DNA from: JBCCYM01 sp039190005
GTDB lineage: Bacteria; Pseudomonadota; Gammaproteobacteria; UBA12402
Length of the DNA: 15,421 nucleotides
Assembly: GCA_039190005.1 (NCBI GenBank)
Contig: JBCCYM010000044.1
Span: 1-15,421, forward strand
Direction: 5' to 3'
Shown: positions 7,588 to 14,117 of the stretch, one piece after another
How positions within the stretch are numbered: position 1 is the first letter of the stretch
Layout: every line of letters starts with the position of its first letter
Program-made: the position numbers and the translations under genes
Notes under the pieces: model-generated
What the model was told of the DNA's origin: nothing
The model's database searches: none
Seen by the model: only the letters and a program-made list of their open reading frames with translations

Positions 7588-7615
7588 TTGTTTTATCATT
7601 CATTTCTAAAATACT
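7588..7615 (+). promoter_or_regulatory. Weak candidate promoter for the ABC-F gene
   Basis: TTGTTT (7588-7593) and AATACT (7610-7615), 16 bases apart, each match sigma-70 boxes at 4/6. They lie after the hairpin and 24 bases before the start codon. Confidence 0.3.
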
Positions 7616-7639
7616 ACAGAAGCTTAAACGAGGTATATT

Positions 7640-9208
7640 ATGTTACAGTTAAAGAATGTTGCCATTGCCAGAGGTAGCAATTTACTTTTTGAAACAGGTC
7701 GTTTCAATGTTTATGAAAAAAATACCATTGGTGTTGTTGGCGCCAATGGTTGTGGTAAATCGAGTTTATTCGCGGCAATTACTGATCAATTAGAATGCGC
7801 CAAAGGCGAGATAACCATTAAAAACGGCACACGTATATGCAGCTTATCCCAAGAAATCCCCGGACTTGATGATACCGCGTTACATTATGTCATCAGCAGC
7901 AATAAAAAGTTAGCAAATTTGTTTGATAAACTCGCTCACGCGGAAAAAACAGAAGATTATGAAACAGTGGCCAACTGTCATATTCAACTTGCCGATTTAG
8001 ACGGCTACAGCACTCAAGCAAAAGCGGCAAAGATTTTACATGGCTTGGGATTTTCCTCTGATGATTTTGAACGACCGGTGGCACATTTCTCCGGTGGTTG
8101 GCGTGTGCGACTTAATTTAGCACAATGTCTGTTTGCCCCCAGTGATTTATTATTACTCGATGAACCGACAAATCACCTTGATATGGAAGCCATCATGTGG
8201 CTGGAAAATTTTCTTACCGATTATACCGGCGCGATCTTGTTAATCTCACATGACCGCGATTTTCTCGACAATACCGTCACCGCGATTGCTCATATTGAGC
8301 ACCGACGCATGAAAATCTATACCGGTAACTATTCATCATTTGAGCTGCAACGCGCCGCGCGGATTATACGGCAAAATGACCAATATAAAAAACAGCAACA
8401 ACAGATTGCTCATATGATGAAATTTGTCGATCGTTTCCGTTACAAACCAAGCAAAGCAAAACAGGCGCAAAGTCGTCTGAAAATGATAGAACGTATGCGA
8501 TTAGTTGAGCCTATCCGAGAACAATCGCCATTCCGATTTAGTTTCTATCCACCAGAAAAAATGAGTTCACCAATGGTCGTCATGAATAAAGTGAACCTTG
8601 GCTATGACGATAACACCGTATTGTACAATATCAACCTTACTATTGTCGCCAACGCGCGTTTGGGTTTACTGGGCATTAATGGCGCTGGCAAAAGTACGCT
8701 TATAAAAGCCATATGCGGGAAATTACCACCATTATCTGGCGACATAACACGCGCGGCCTCAACCAAAATCGCTTATTTTGCCCAGCACCAGGTTGATGAG
8801 TTACCCATTCATCAAAGTCCATTGTCACTATTCTATGAACAGAATCAAAGCGCGCGAGAAAAAGAACTCATTGATTATCTCGGCAGTTTTGGTTTTAGTC
8901 GCGATCAATCTTTATCCTCTATTCAACATTTTTCCGGTGGCGAAAAATCTCGCTTGGCATTAGCGCTGATTATTCGTAAAAAACCCAATTTGTTGCTATT
9001 AGATGAACCTAGCAACCATCTAGATCTGGATATGCGTGAAGCCTTAACATTCGCCTTACAGGATTACAGTGGCGCCTTGCTTGTTGTCGCCCATGACCGT
9101 CATTTACTGCGCACACTGGTTGATGAGTTTTACTTAATACGTAATGGAAACTGTAAACCGTTTACCGGTAGTATTGAAGATTATTGGCAGAATGTTAATC
9201 AAGCTTAA
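7640..9208 (+). CDS. yheS: ABC-F ribosome-associated ATPase, YheS-like, short C-terminus
   Basis: Twin-ATPase protein without membrane domains; ABC-F proteins act in the ribosomal E site, where the linker contacts P-site tRNA. The first cassette has Walker A GANGCGKSS (34-42), signature FSGGWRVRL (150-158) and Walker B LLLLDEPTNHLD (170-181). The linker (about 236-300) has IDRFR/KAKQAQSR-type sequence at 263-279. The second cassette has GINGAGKST (345-353), FSGGEKSRL (431-439) and LLLLDEPSNHLD (451-462). FSGGWRMRLNLAQ-like text, the HGLGF segment and FRFSFYPPE place it with YheS rather than Uup, EttA or YbiT. YheS usually has about 635 residues with a charged coiled-coil tail; this one stops at 522, just after the second cassette, and no tail sequence is found downstream in any frame. 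GAGGT lies five bases before the ATG. A repeat cluster begins 30 bases after the stop. Confidence 0.93.
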   Translation: MLQLKNVAIARGSNLLFETGRFNVYEKNTIGVVGANGCGKSSLFAAITDQLECAKGEITIKNGTRICSLSQEIPGLDDTALHYVISSNKKLANLFDKLAHAEKTEDYETVANCHIQLADLDGYSTQAKAAKILHGLGFSSDDFERPVAHFSGGWRVRLNLAQCLFAPSDLLLLDEPTNHLDMEAIMWLENFLTDYTGAILLISHDRDFLDNTVTAIAHIEHRRMKIYTGNYSSFELQRAARIIRQNDQYKKQQQQIAHMMKFVDRFRYKPSKAKQAQSRLKMIERMRLVEPIREQSPFRFSFYPPEKMSSPMVVMNKVNLGYDDNTVLYNINLTIVANARLGLLGINGAGKSTLIKAICGKLPPLSGDITRAASTKIAYFAQHQVDELPIHQSPLSLFYEQNQSAREKELIDYLGSFGFSRDQSLSSIQHFSGGEKSRLALALIIRKKPNLLLLDEPSNHLDLDMREALTFALQDYSGALLVVAHDRHLLRTLVDEFYLIRNGNCKPFTGSIEDYWQNVNQA

Positions 9209-9238
9209 TTCCACATTTCGCGCCTTATACTTCCACAC

Positions 9239-9428
9239 GGTCCCTGAGCTTGTCGAAGGGCGGTCCCTGGGCTTGCCTAAGGGCTTAACAAGCTTCCCAA
9301 AAGTAGGCTTTGGGCTTCGACAAGCTCAGCCATCTATACGTCGAGCTTGCCTAAGGGCGGTCCCTGAGCTTGCTTGCCCTGAGCTTGTCGAAGGGTCGAA
9401 GGGCGGTCCCTGAGCTCTTGTCGAAGGG
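9239..9428. repeat. Repeat cluster A (19-nt unit family)
   Basis: Two head-to-tail 23-nt units (9239-9261, 9262-9284) are built on CCCTGAGCTTGTCGAAGGG and a diverged copy. An inverted copy (9312-9331), a partial unit (9343-9358) and a nested compound copy (9359-9428; identical core 9366-9402) follow. The cluster fills the gap between the convergent yheS-like and sppA genes and ends seven bases before the sppA stop. It holds open frames, but these are repeat translations, not genes. Confidence 0.93.
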
Positions 9429-9435
9429 TTTGGAT

Positions 9436-10356
9436 TTAAAACTGCAGATGGTCATAAGCCAACAAGCGTATTTTTTCAATCGCGGCGGTGGCTGTCTGTC
9501 CGACTAAGCGTTTTAATAATGGTTCTTGTGGCTGATAGTATTGGTAATTCTTAATGCCTAAGCTTGGTTTTATTGAATAAATGTTACCAATCCCGTCGGC
9601 TAAGCCTAACGCGACCGCTTTTTGACCCAGCCAAAAACTACCGGAAAAAAGTTCGCTATCGGATGTTTTTAAGCGTTTGCCACGGCCTTTTTCAACATCA
9701 TCAATAAATACTTGATGCGTTGTCTGAAGTATCGTATGGATTCTATCAACACTGCTTTGTTTCAGAGGTGAAAAAGGATCCTCTAATACTTTGTTTTTAC
9801 CCGCTGTAAATAAACGTCTTTCAATCCCTAATTTTTCCATCGCGTGGGTAAATCCAAAACCCTGCATCAGCACACCTATCGAACCGGTAATGGTCTCCGG
9901 GGTGACATAAATTTTATCCGCGGCAGACGCGACCAGATAGGCGGCCGATGTCATCATATCCTGACCAACAGCGATAACCGGTTTGTGGTATTGACGTTTA
10001 AGCGCCATAATTTGATCGTAAATAATCTGCGCTTGCGCCGGTGAACCACCCGGCGAGTTGATATCCAATACAACCACTTTATTCGATTTATTTTCAAAAG
10101 CCACTGTCAGCAACGGTACAATATTCTCAGCAGAAAAAGACTGACCATCAGCGACAATGCCATTCATTTTAACCAAGGCGCCATAAGGACCGCCTTTGCC
10201 GGAAGTCTCACTGGTTTCACTTGACGAACGGTAAATCAAGCTAATAATAAGCAGTAAAATAATCACCCAGATAAAGAAACGAAAATTTTTCCAACGCCGA
10301 GACTTGCGTTGTTCCGCTAGTAAATTAGATACAATTTGTTCAGATAAATCAGCCAT
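9436..10356 (-). CDS. sppA: Signal peptide peptidase SppA-type protease (S49 family)
   Basis: Membrane-anchored serine protease that cleaves leftover signal peptides or membrane protein fragments on the periplasmic side. One transmembrane helix is seen at about 25-42 after a basic N-terminus. The S49 core follows: VVVLDINSPGGSPAQAQ (94-110), the nucleophile Ser137 in MMTSAAYLVASAADKIY, GSIGVL (158-163) and the general-base Lys189 in TAGKNKVLEDPF. The Ser-Lys spacing of 52 residues matches that of B. subtilis SppA (147/199). At 306 residues this is the short, single-domain form, not the 618-residue E. coli type. The start MADLSEQ at 10356 has GAGGG just upstream; a longer in-frame version from 10461 would take its first 20 residues from the repeat (LALSLSKG, VPELVEG) and is rejected. 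It converges with the yheS-like gene and diverges from the lipoprotein gene. Confidence 0.93.
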   Translation of the reverse strand: MADLSEQIVSNLLAEQRKSRRWKNFRFFIWVIILLLIISLIYRSSSETSETSGKGGPYGALVKMNGIVADGQSFSAENIVPLLTVAFENKSNKVVVLDINSPGGSPAQAQIIYDQIMALKRQYHKPVIAVGQDMMTSAAYLVASAADKIYVTPETITGSIGVLMQGFGFTHAMEKLGIERRLFTAGKNKVLEDPFSPLKQSSVDRIHTILQTTHQVFIDDVEKGRGKRLKTSDSELFSGSFWLGQKAVALGLADGIGNIYSIKPSLGIKNYQYYQPQEPLLKRLVGQTATAAIEKIRLLAYDHLQF

Positions 10357-10360
10357 AATG

Positions 10361-10365
10361 CCCTC
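10361..10365 (-). promoter_or_regulatory. Ribosome binding site deciding the sppA start
   Basis: Read on the minus strand, GAGGG lies four bases before ATG 10356. It supports the short start over the frame that runs into repeat cluster B. Confidence 0.7.
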
Positions 10366-10376
10366 AATACTTTTAC

Positions 10377-10490
10377 CGCAGAGGTCATTGAGCTTGGCGA
10401 TCAATCCTTCGACAAGCTCAGGAACCACCCTTCGACCCTTCGACAAGCTCAGGGCAAGCAAGCTCGGAGACCTCTGCGATTTTTAGGTTT
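10377..10490. repeat. Composite repeat B with inverted outer arms
   Basis: The outer arms CGCAGAGGTC (10377-10386) and GACCTCTGCG (10469-10478) are perfect 10-bp inverted repeats. Between them, on the minus strand, lies the nested compound core (10429-10465) plus one ordinary 19-nt-type unit (about 10407-10423). The right arm continues into ATTTTTAGGTTT (10479-10490), the outer motif shared with the cluster at 15217. It lies in the divergent gap between sppA and the lipoprotein gene. Confidence 0.9.
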
Positions 10491-10525
10491 AATATAGTAT
10501 TGATAGTAAAAAGATATAGCGCCAC

Positions 10526-10583
10526 TGTCAACATTCTTTCAAATCAGTATACTTGACATGCGCGTGAACAAAGTAAATAATAC
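10526..10583 (+). promoter_or_regulatory. Candidate promoters of the lipoprotein gene
   Basis: TGTCAA (10526-10531) and TATACT (10548-10553) are 16 bases apart. A perfect TTGACA follows at 10553-10558, with TAATAC (10578-10583) 19 bases away or AAATAA (10575-10580) 16 bases away. Either could drive the gene starting at 10613. Confidence 0.45.
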
Positions 10584-10612
10584 TATCACGAGTTTTATTG
10601 AAGGTAGCGTTT

Positions 10613-11062
10613 ATGCAAAAATTTAGTTTTCCCCTGCTTGTCACATCATTTAGCCTACTCATTGCCGGTTGCGCCAGTTTTCATCATCACAAAAGCTATT
10701 CGTCTACTTATATGCAATGTGTTGGTCTGCGCCAACAAATCATCTTTGCCGGTAGCAACTATAGTGGTACCAGACAGAGCACCTTGGAAACAACACAAAG
10801 ACAAACTACATTACAACGGGAATTCAATCAACTTAACTGCGATAATGTTATCGCTCAGCATTTAGATAATACAGTACCCAGCACGCCAGGAAAATTAAAC
10901 GAAAATCAGAATGAAGACCAGCAATCGAACAGTGCTGAAGCACTACGTCAAGCTACTAGTCCGCAACCACAAACACAAAATAATAATCAAAGCAATCCAC
11001 CAAGCACAGAAGAAAATAAACAGATGGATGAGAATAATACTGTTAAAAGTGTAGATGCTTAA
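10613..11062 (+). CDS. Small lipoprotein with Gln/Asn-rich tail
   Basis: A 149-residue predicted lipoprotein of unknown role. The signal peptide MQKFSFPLLVTSFSLLIAGC ends in a good lipobox (LIAGC), giving lipidation at Cys20. The +2 and +3 residues are Ala and Ser, which do not signal inner-membrane retention by the E. coli rule, so an outer-membrane location is likely. A His cluster (FHHHK) follows, then a polar middle region with two Cys and many Gln and Thr, and a low-complexity tail (about 90-149) rich in Gln, Asn, Ser, Pro and Glu. I do not recognise a family. The start at 10613 is preferred over TTG 10598 because AAGG lies eight bases upstream and the signal peptide then starts correctly. 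It is transcribed away from sppA and may share its direction with the NIF3-like gene 58 bases downstream. Confidence 0.8.
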   Translation: MQKFSFPLLVTSFSLLIAGCASFHHHKSYSSTYMQCVGLRQQIIFAGSNYSGTRQSTLETTQRQTTLQREFNQLNCDNVIAQHLDNTVPSTPGKLNENQNEDQQSNSAEALRQATSPQPQTQNNNQSNPPSTEENKQMDENNTVKSVDA

Positions 11063-11120
11063 ATTCTCTATACGAATCGCATCTATCAACAGTTAATATA
11101 CTTAATTTTAATTAAAACAC

Positions 11121-11435
11121 ATGTTAAAGCTTGTCTATTTTGTCCCGTTTGAAGGTTTAGAACAAACAAAAGCAGCCGCTTTTGCCGCCGGTGCCGGCAC
11201 ACAGGATCATTACAGTCAAGTTTGTTGGCAAACAAAAGGAATGGGACAATTCTTACCGATGACAAACGCGAATCCATCTATTGGTAGATGTCATCAACTC
11301 ACTCAGATTGAAGAATATCGTGTTGAAATGCTGTGTTCAGAAGATTCAATAAAAACTGTCATTAACGCGATTATTAAGGCGCACCCTTATGAACGACCAG
11401 CTATTGAATTTTGGCGGGTTACTGTTATAGATTAA
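11121..11435 (+). CDS. Standalone NIF3-like (YqfO C-terminal type) domain protein
   Basis: A 104-residue protein matching the CutA-like domain that is inserted in or found beside NIF3/YqfO proteins and that also exists alone in gammaproteobacteria. The landmarks are LVYFVPFEGLEQTKAAAFAA (4-23), GAGTQDHYSQVCWQT (24-38), GQFLPM (42-47), the IEEYRVEMLC strand (63-72) and the closing HPYERPAIEFWR (88-99). The full NIF3 metal-binding core is absent, as expected for the standalone type. Its biochemical role is not established; binding of a small ligand or metal is a common guess. The ribosome binding site is weak. Repeat cluster C starts one to two bases after its stop. Confidence 0.82.
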   Translation: MLKLVYFVPFEGLEQTKAAAFAAGAGTQDHYSQVCWQTKGMGQFLPMTNANPSIGRCHQLTQIEEYRVEMLCSEDSIKTVINAIIKAHPYERPAIEFWRVTVID

Positions 11436-11436
11436 T

Positions 11437-11567
11437 CCTTCGGCAAGCTCAGGAACCGTCCTTCGACCCTTCGACAAGCTCAGGGCAAGCAAGCTCAGGG
11501 ACCACAGGCTCAAGAACCATCCTTCAACCCTTTCGACAAGCCCAGGGACTTCGGCAGGCTCAGGAAC
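11437..11567. repeat. Repeat cluster C (19-nt unit family, partly decayed)
   Basis: In minus orientation the cluster holds a unit at 11437-11457, the compound core at 11460-11496 (identical to the other three), and diverged units at about 11504-11529, 11530-11545 and 11549-11567. Beyond 11567 the similarity fades. It lies between the convergent NIF3-like and porin genes. From 11568 to the terminator at 11642 I see nothing else. Confidence 0.9.
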
Positions 11568-11641
11568 ATTCTTTCGACTGACAAAGCTGTACTTCAATCA
11601 AGATAAGTTTTGCCTCTGCTCCCTGCTATTCGACAATAAAG

Positions 11642-11669
11642 AAAAAACCCACCTTGCGGTGGGTTTTTT
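11642..11669. terminator. Strong bidirectional intrinsic terminator
   Basis: AAAAAACCCACC (11642-11653) and GGTGGGTTTTTT (11658-11669) form a perfect stem around TTGC, with T-tracts on both strands. It lies 26 bases after the porin stop on the minus strand and can also end transcription from the NIF3-like gene on the plus strand. Confidence 0.93.
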
Positions 11670-11695
11670 CAAGAAACAACAACAGTTGTCGACGA

Positions 11696-13159
11696 TTATG
11701 ACAGGAATACTGACATACGCGCCATACCAGTGAATGAATCTCTACCAGTATTGTTATCACTTGTTTTGTATGCCTGATCATAGTTAGCTAGCAAGCTAAA
11801 TTGAGTATTTTTCAATACACCAACATTAAGCTCGGCGTTGTAACGATGCTTAGGCAAGTTGAAAGTAGCTAAAGTGCCAGCAGTATTACCAAGGACACCA
11901 GGAGTAGCACTTGCTTGTGAAGTACCTTGGTAGCTAAGCGCTAACTGAGAAGCACGATTGTACATCTTGAAGCGGTAACCACCTTTCACCATGTACGCTG
12001 ATGGTCTAGCTTGTTTAGTTGAGCTAGCAAAACCACTGTAAACAAAGTCATTTCGATTAAATCCGCGTAAAGCGCCAACGTATTGACCACTTAAGAACAG
12101 TTGCTGGTTAAATGATATATTACCATTCACAGCTAAACCTGGAACACTTTTGTTATAACCTGATCTCACTCTAATAGTGTTATTAGTAAGACTAATACGT
12201 TGTACAGAAATAATACCAACATCATTCATGTTAGCGACTAAACCGGCACTCAAATCTACACCAAATGGATGCCTGTAATTACCGTAACCCAATTCAATAC
12301 CATAGTTGCGAACGAGGTTGTCATTACGACTTACTCTGTTTAGACCATTAAGCGCGTAAACTCTAGCTTTGATCACACCAACATTATTGGTACCTAAGTT
12401 ACCGTTGTAACGAGCTTCAACCCCGGTCCCGCGTAGTTCTGAGAATTCTTGAGTCAAGGTTGGCCACATTGTATTCAAGTCATATTGACCAAAAGAATAA
12501 TATTGTCTACCAAGTGTCAGACTGAATGGGATATATGATCTAGTATTACCTAAAGTGATATAAGCTTGGTCAAGATCACCATTGGTTGCGTTAGCAGCCG
12601 TCGCGTAATAGCGTGAACCATAACCAGCTTGTATACCGCTAGGTTGTCTGCCAGTGAAGTCATTATCAAAGTTAGTAGAAGAATTAGTACTTCTAGTACC
12701 ATTTGAAGCATATAATCCACTCGCGTGAGCGCTAACCCATTCGTTTACAGTCGCGTCAATGTTCAAACGAGCTTCTAACGCGAATGAATTCAAACTACCA
12801 GGGGTATTACCTACCAAGTAGTTAGTTCGGCTTTGACCAAACAAATCAACACTGCCAAGTAAGCTCATGCGGATAGCATTCATCCAACTGCCTGTACCTT
12901 CTAAAGCGTCAGCAACAGAACCTCTAGGCGCTAGTGCTTGACCGTAGAAAGCAGTTGAAATGGTATTGTTGTTGCCAAGATAACGTTGCATTTCAGAATT
13001 GTACTGAGGCATCGTTGACATAGACATAGATCGAGCAGATGCTGAAGTAGCAGTTGCCTGCCCTTGAGAACCTTGACTCGCTGGCTGATAAGCCGCAGCA
13101 AACGCCGCAGAGCTTGCAACACTGAGTGCTACGAGCGGAACAGCAAATTTTAATTTCAT
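11696..13159 (-). CDS. Outer-membrane beta-barrel protein, LbtU siderophore-porin-like
   Basis: A 487-residue outer-membrane protein with a clear Sec signal peptide (MKLKFAVPLVALSVASSAAFA, cleaved after residue 21). A Ser/Gln/Met-rich linker follows, then a long barrel region of alternating polar and aromatic strands. The stretches ARLNIDATVNEWVSAHAS, DLDQAYITLGNT, FSLTLGRQYYSFGQYDL and PTLTQEFSELRGTGVEA resemble the LbtU family, whose Legionella member takes up legiobactin. That the substrate here is a siderophore is inference. The protein ends in VFLS, not in the usual terminal Phe or Trp. The start at 13159 has a perfect AAGGAG nine bases upstream, which rules out an in-frame start nine codons earlier. 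A promoter with a hairpin at the predicted 5' end lies upstream, and a strong terminator follows. The strong signals suggest high expression. Confidence 0.8.
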   Translation of the reverse strand: MKLKFAVPLVALSVASSAAFAAAYQPASQGSQGQATATSASARSMSMSTMPQYNSEMQRYLGNNNTISTAFYGQALAPRGSVADALEGTGSWMNAIRMSLLGSVDLFGQSRTNYLVGNTPGSLNSFALEARLNIDATVNEWVSAHASGLYASNGTRSTNSSTNFDNDFTGRQPSGIQAGYGSRYYATAANATNGDLDQAYITLGNTRSYIPFSLTLGRQYYSFGQYDLNTMWPTLTQEFSELRGTGVEARYNGNLGTNNVGVIKARVYALNGLNRVSRNDNLVRNYGIELGYGNYRHPFGVDLSAGLVANMNDVGIISVQRISLTNNTIRVRSGYNKSVPGLAVNGNISFNQQLFLSGQYVGALRGFNRNDFVYSGFASSTKQARPSAYMVKGGYRFKMYNRASQLALSYQGTSQASATPGVLGNTAGTLATFNLPKHRYNAELNVGVLKNTQFSLLANYDQAYKTSDNNTGRDSFTGMARMSVFLS

Positions 13160-13168
13160 AGTGTTTAT

Positions 13169-13174
13169 CTCCTT
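13169..13174 (-). promoter_or_regulatory. Consensus ribosome binding site deciding the porin start
   Basis: AAGGAG on the minus strand, nine bases before ATG 13159. Confidence 0.9.
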
Positions 13175-13206
13175 GCAAAGAAACAAATTAATTTATAAAC
13201 ATAAAC

Positions 13207-13227
13207 ATCCTAACAATAAGTTAGGAT
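13207..13227 (-). promoter_or_regulatory. Stem-loop at the predicted 5' end of the porin mRNA
   Basis: ATCCTAAC (13207-13214) and GTTAGGAT (13220-13227) form a perfect 8-bp stem with a 5-base loop. Its outer base coincides with the transcription start expected from the promoter at 13234-13262, so the message would begin with this hairpin, an arrangement known to protect ompA-type mRNAs from decay. Confidence 0.5.
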
Positions 13228-13233
13228 AAAGTG

Positions 13234-13262
13234 ACGATAATGCAATATCGCACTATTGTCAA
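13234..13262 (-). promoter_or_regulatory. Candidate porin promoter with AT-rich upstream hairpin
   Basis: On the minus strand, TTGACA (13262-13257) and TATCGT (13239-13234) are exactly 17 bases apart. The spacer holds a near-palindrome, TGCAATATCGCA (13241-13252 on the plus strand). Immediately upstream lies an A/T-only 13-bp perfect inverted repeat (13261-13273 and 13280-13292), which could act as an UP element. A second TTGACA lies further upstream at 13352-13347, with CAAAAT (13329-13324) 17 bases away. Confidence 0.55.
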
Positions 13263-13292
13263 ATAAATTTTATCAAAAAATAAAATTTATTT

Positions 13293-13438
13293 GCTTTATC
13301 CAAGCTCATAGCTAGGAAATAGGATTTTGATGATAAAAAACGTGACTGTCAAGTAAAAATTTACATTATTTTAAAATTAATGCAATAAATAGTCCTAACA
13401 TATATAAAGGACACGGCAAAAGCTCAAGTACGATTAAG
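13293..13438. other. AT-rich gap without a gene
   Basis: The gap from the porin start to the thioesterase stop is about 386 bases. Apart from the promoter region and repeat cluster D, this AT-rich part holds only the second promoter-like pair noted with the porin promoter. No open frame with a ribosome binding site and no terminator are seen. Confidence 0.6.
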
Positions 13439-13537
13439 CTAAAAAACCGCGGTTGGCGACAAAACGTGATCCCTGAGCTTGCTTGCCCTGAGCTTGTCGA
13501 AGGGTCGAAGGGCGGTCCCTGAGCCTGCCGAAGGGCG
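13439..13537. repeat. Composite repeat D
   Basis: On the plus strand, CTAAAAAACCGCGG (13439-13452) resembles the outer arm of cluster E. GGTTGGCGACAA (13451-13462) recurs inverted in E at 15291-15302. Then come the compound core (13475-13511, identical to A, B and C) and one ordinary unit ending at 13537. It lies eight bases downstream of the thioesterase stop. Confidence 0.9.
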
Positions 13538-13545
13538 ATTAGCGA

Positions 13546-13989
13546 TCAACTTCGGTTATTAGGTTTAATCGCAATTGGTTTTCTTGCTTCATTAATCCTA
13601 ACAAATGTTAAATTGGCACGAATAGCTAACTCAGAAGGATGATGACGGTCACCCGCAAACAGGGCGGCTTGGTAGCAAACCGATGTCTGACCTTGTTTTA
13701 TCAACCTAGCATAAATATCAACAAGCTGGTAAGATAAAATAGGTCTTATAAATTCTAACTGATCGATTGCTTTGGTGACAACCCTTCCCTGACAGCGCGC
13801 GATCGCAACCATACTCACCTGACGATCAATTTGCGCGACCAACCACCCGCCAAAAATGCTGCCTCCCTGATTTTCATGTTCAGGCGTTGTCAGAAAACGG
13901 CCGACAAGCACGCCCTGGTTTGCTTGCACTTCAAATAATTTTTTATCGTTTTCCAACACAGTGTCATCTCTGGTTTGATTTAGCATCAT
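13546..13989 (-). CDS. YciA-like hotdog acyl-CoA thioesterase, altered active site
   Basis: A 147-residue single hotdog-domain protein of the YciA/acyl-CoA hydrolase family, which cleaves acyl-CoA thioesters in the cytoplasm. The signature is NQGGSIFGGWLVAQID (40-55), followed by GRVVTKAIDQLEFIRPI, which aligns with GRVVTVRVEGMTFLRPV of E. coli YciA, then the YARLIKQGQTSV strand and LTFVRINEARKP. In YciA the helix motif is NGDIFGGW and its Asp (Asp44 in H. influenzae) is catalytic; here that position is Ser44, codon AGC, read clearly. The enzyme may use another residue, have a changed activity or be inactive. The ATG at 13989 is chosen over GTG 13998 because AAGGTGG lies just upstream. It follows grxD on the same strand with a 128-base gap, so a shared transcript is uncertain. 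Confidence 0.85.
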   Translation of the reverse strand: MMLNQTRDDTVLENDKKLFEVQANQGVLVGRFLTTPEHENQGGSIFGGWLVAQIDRQVSMVAIARCQGRVVTKAIDQLEFIRPILSYQLVDIYARLIKQGQTSVCYQAALFAGDRHHPSELAIRANLTFVRINEARKPIAIKPNNRS

Positions 13990-13994
13990 TAACG

Positions 13995-14001
13995 CCACCT
14001 T
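13995..14001 (-). promoter_or_regulatory. Ribosome binding site deciding the thioesterase start
   Basis: AAGGTGG on the minus strand ends five bases before ATG 13989. The GTG at 13998 lies inside it and so is unlikely to be the start. Confidence 0.6.
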
Positions 14002-14117
14002 AGTTGATTGTGATTCGGGCTAGTTTGTTATTGCAAACAAAAGAGATTTCTTGTTTTACAGCGCTAAGACATCTTTTTTCTATAAATTAAAAACTTATCA
14101 ACTGTCACAGGAAAAAA

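Noticed and set aside
9144..9413. Open frame of 89 codons over repeat cluster A
   Set aside because: It overlaps the end of the yheS-like gene and its peptide is the repeat translated (VPELVEG-type text); no ribosome binding site.
9239..9428. CRISPR array
   Set aside because: Units are nearly adjacent, some are inverted, and there are no regular unique spacers; no cas genes nearby.
9209..9435. Frameshifted C-terminal tail of the YheS-like protein
   Set aside because: No frame downstream of the stop shows the charged coiled-coil sequence; the gap is filled by repeats.
10357..10461. N-terminal extension of SppA starting in repeat cluster B
   Set aside because: The added residues (LALSLSKG, VPELVEG) are repeat translation, and a good ribosome binding site precedes the shorter start.
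11346..11597. Minus-strand open frame of 83 codons over repeat cluster C
   Set aside because: Repeat translation overlapping the NIF3-like gene; no start signal.
13234..13262. Fur box at the porin promoter
   Set aside because: Only GATAATG matches one end of the 19-bp consensus; about half the positions agree.
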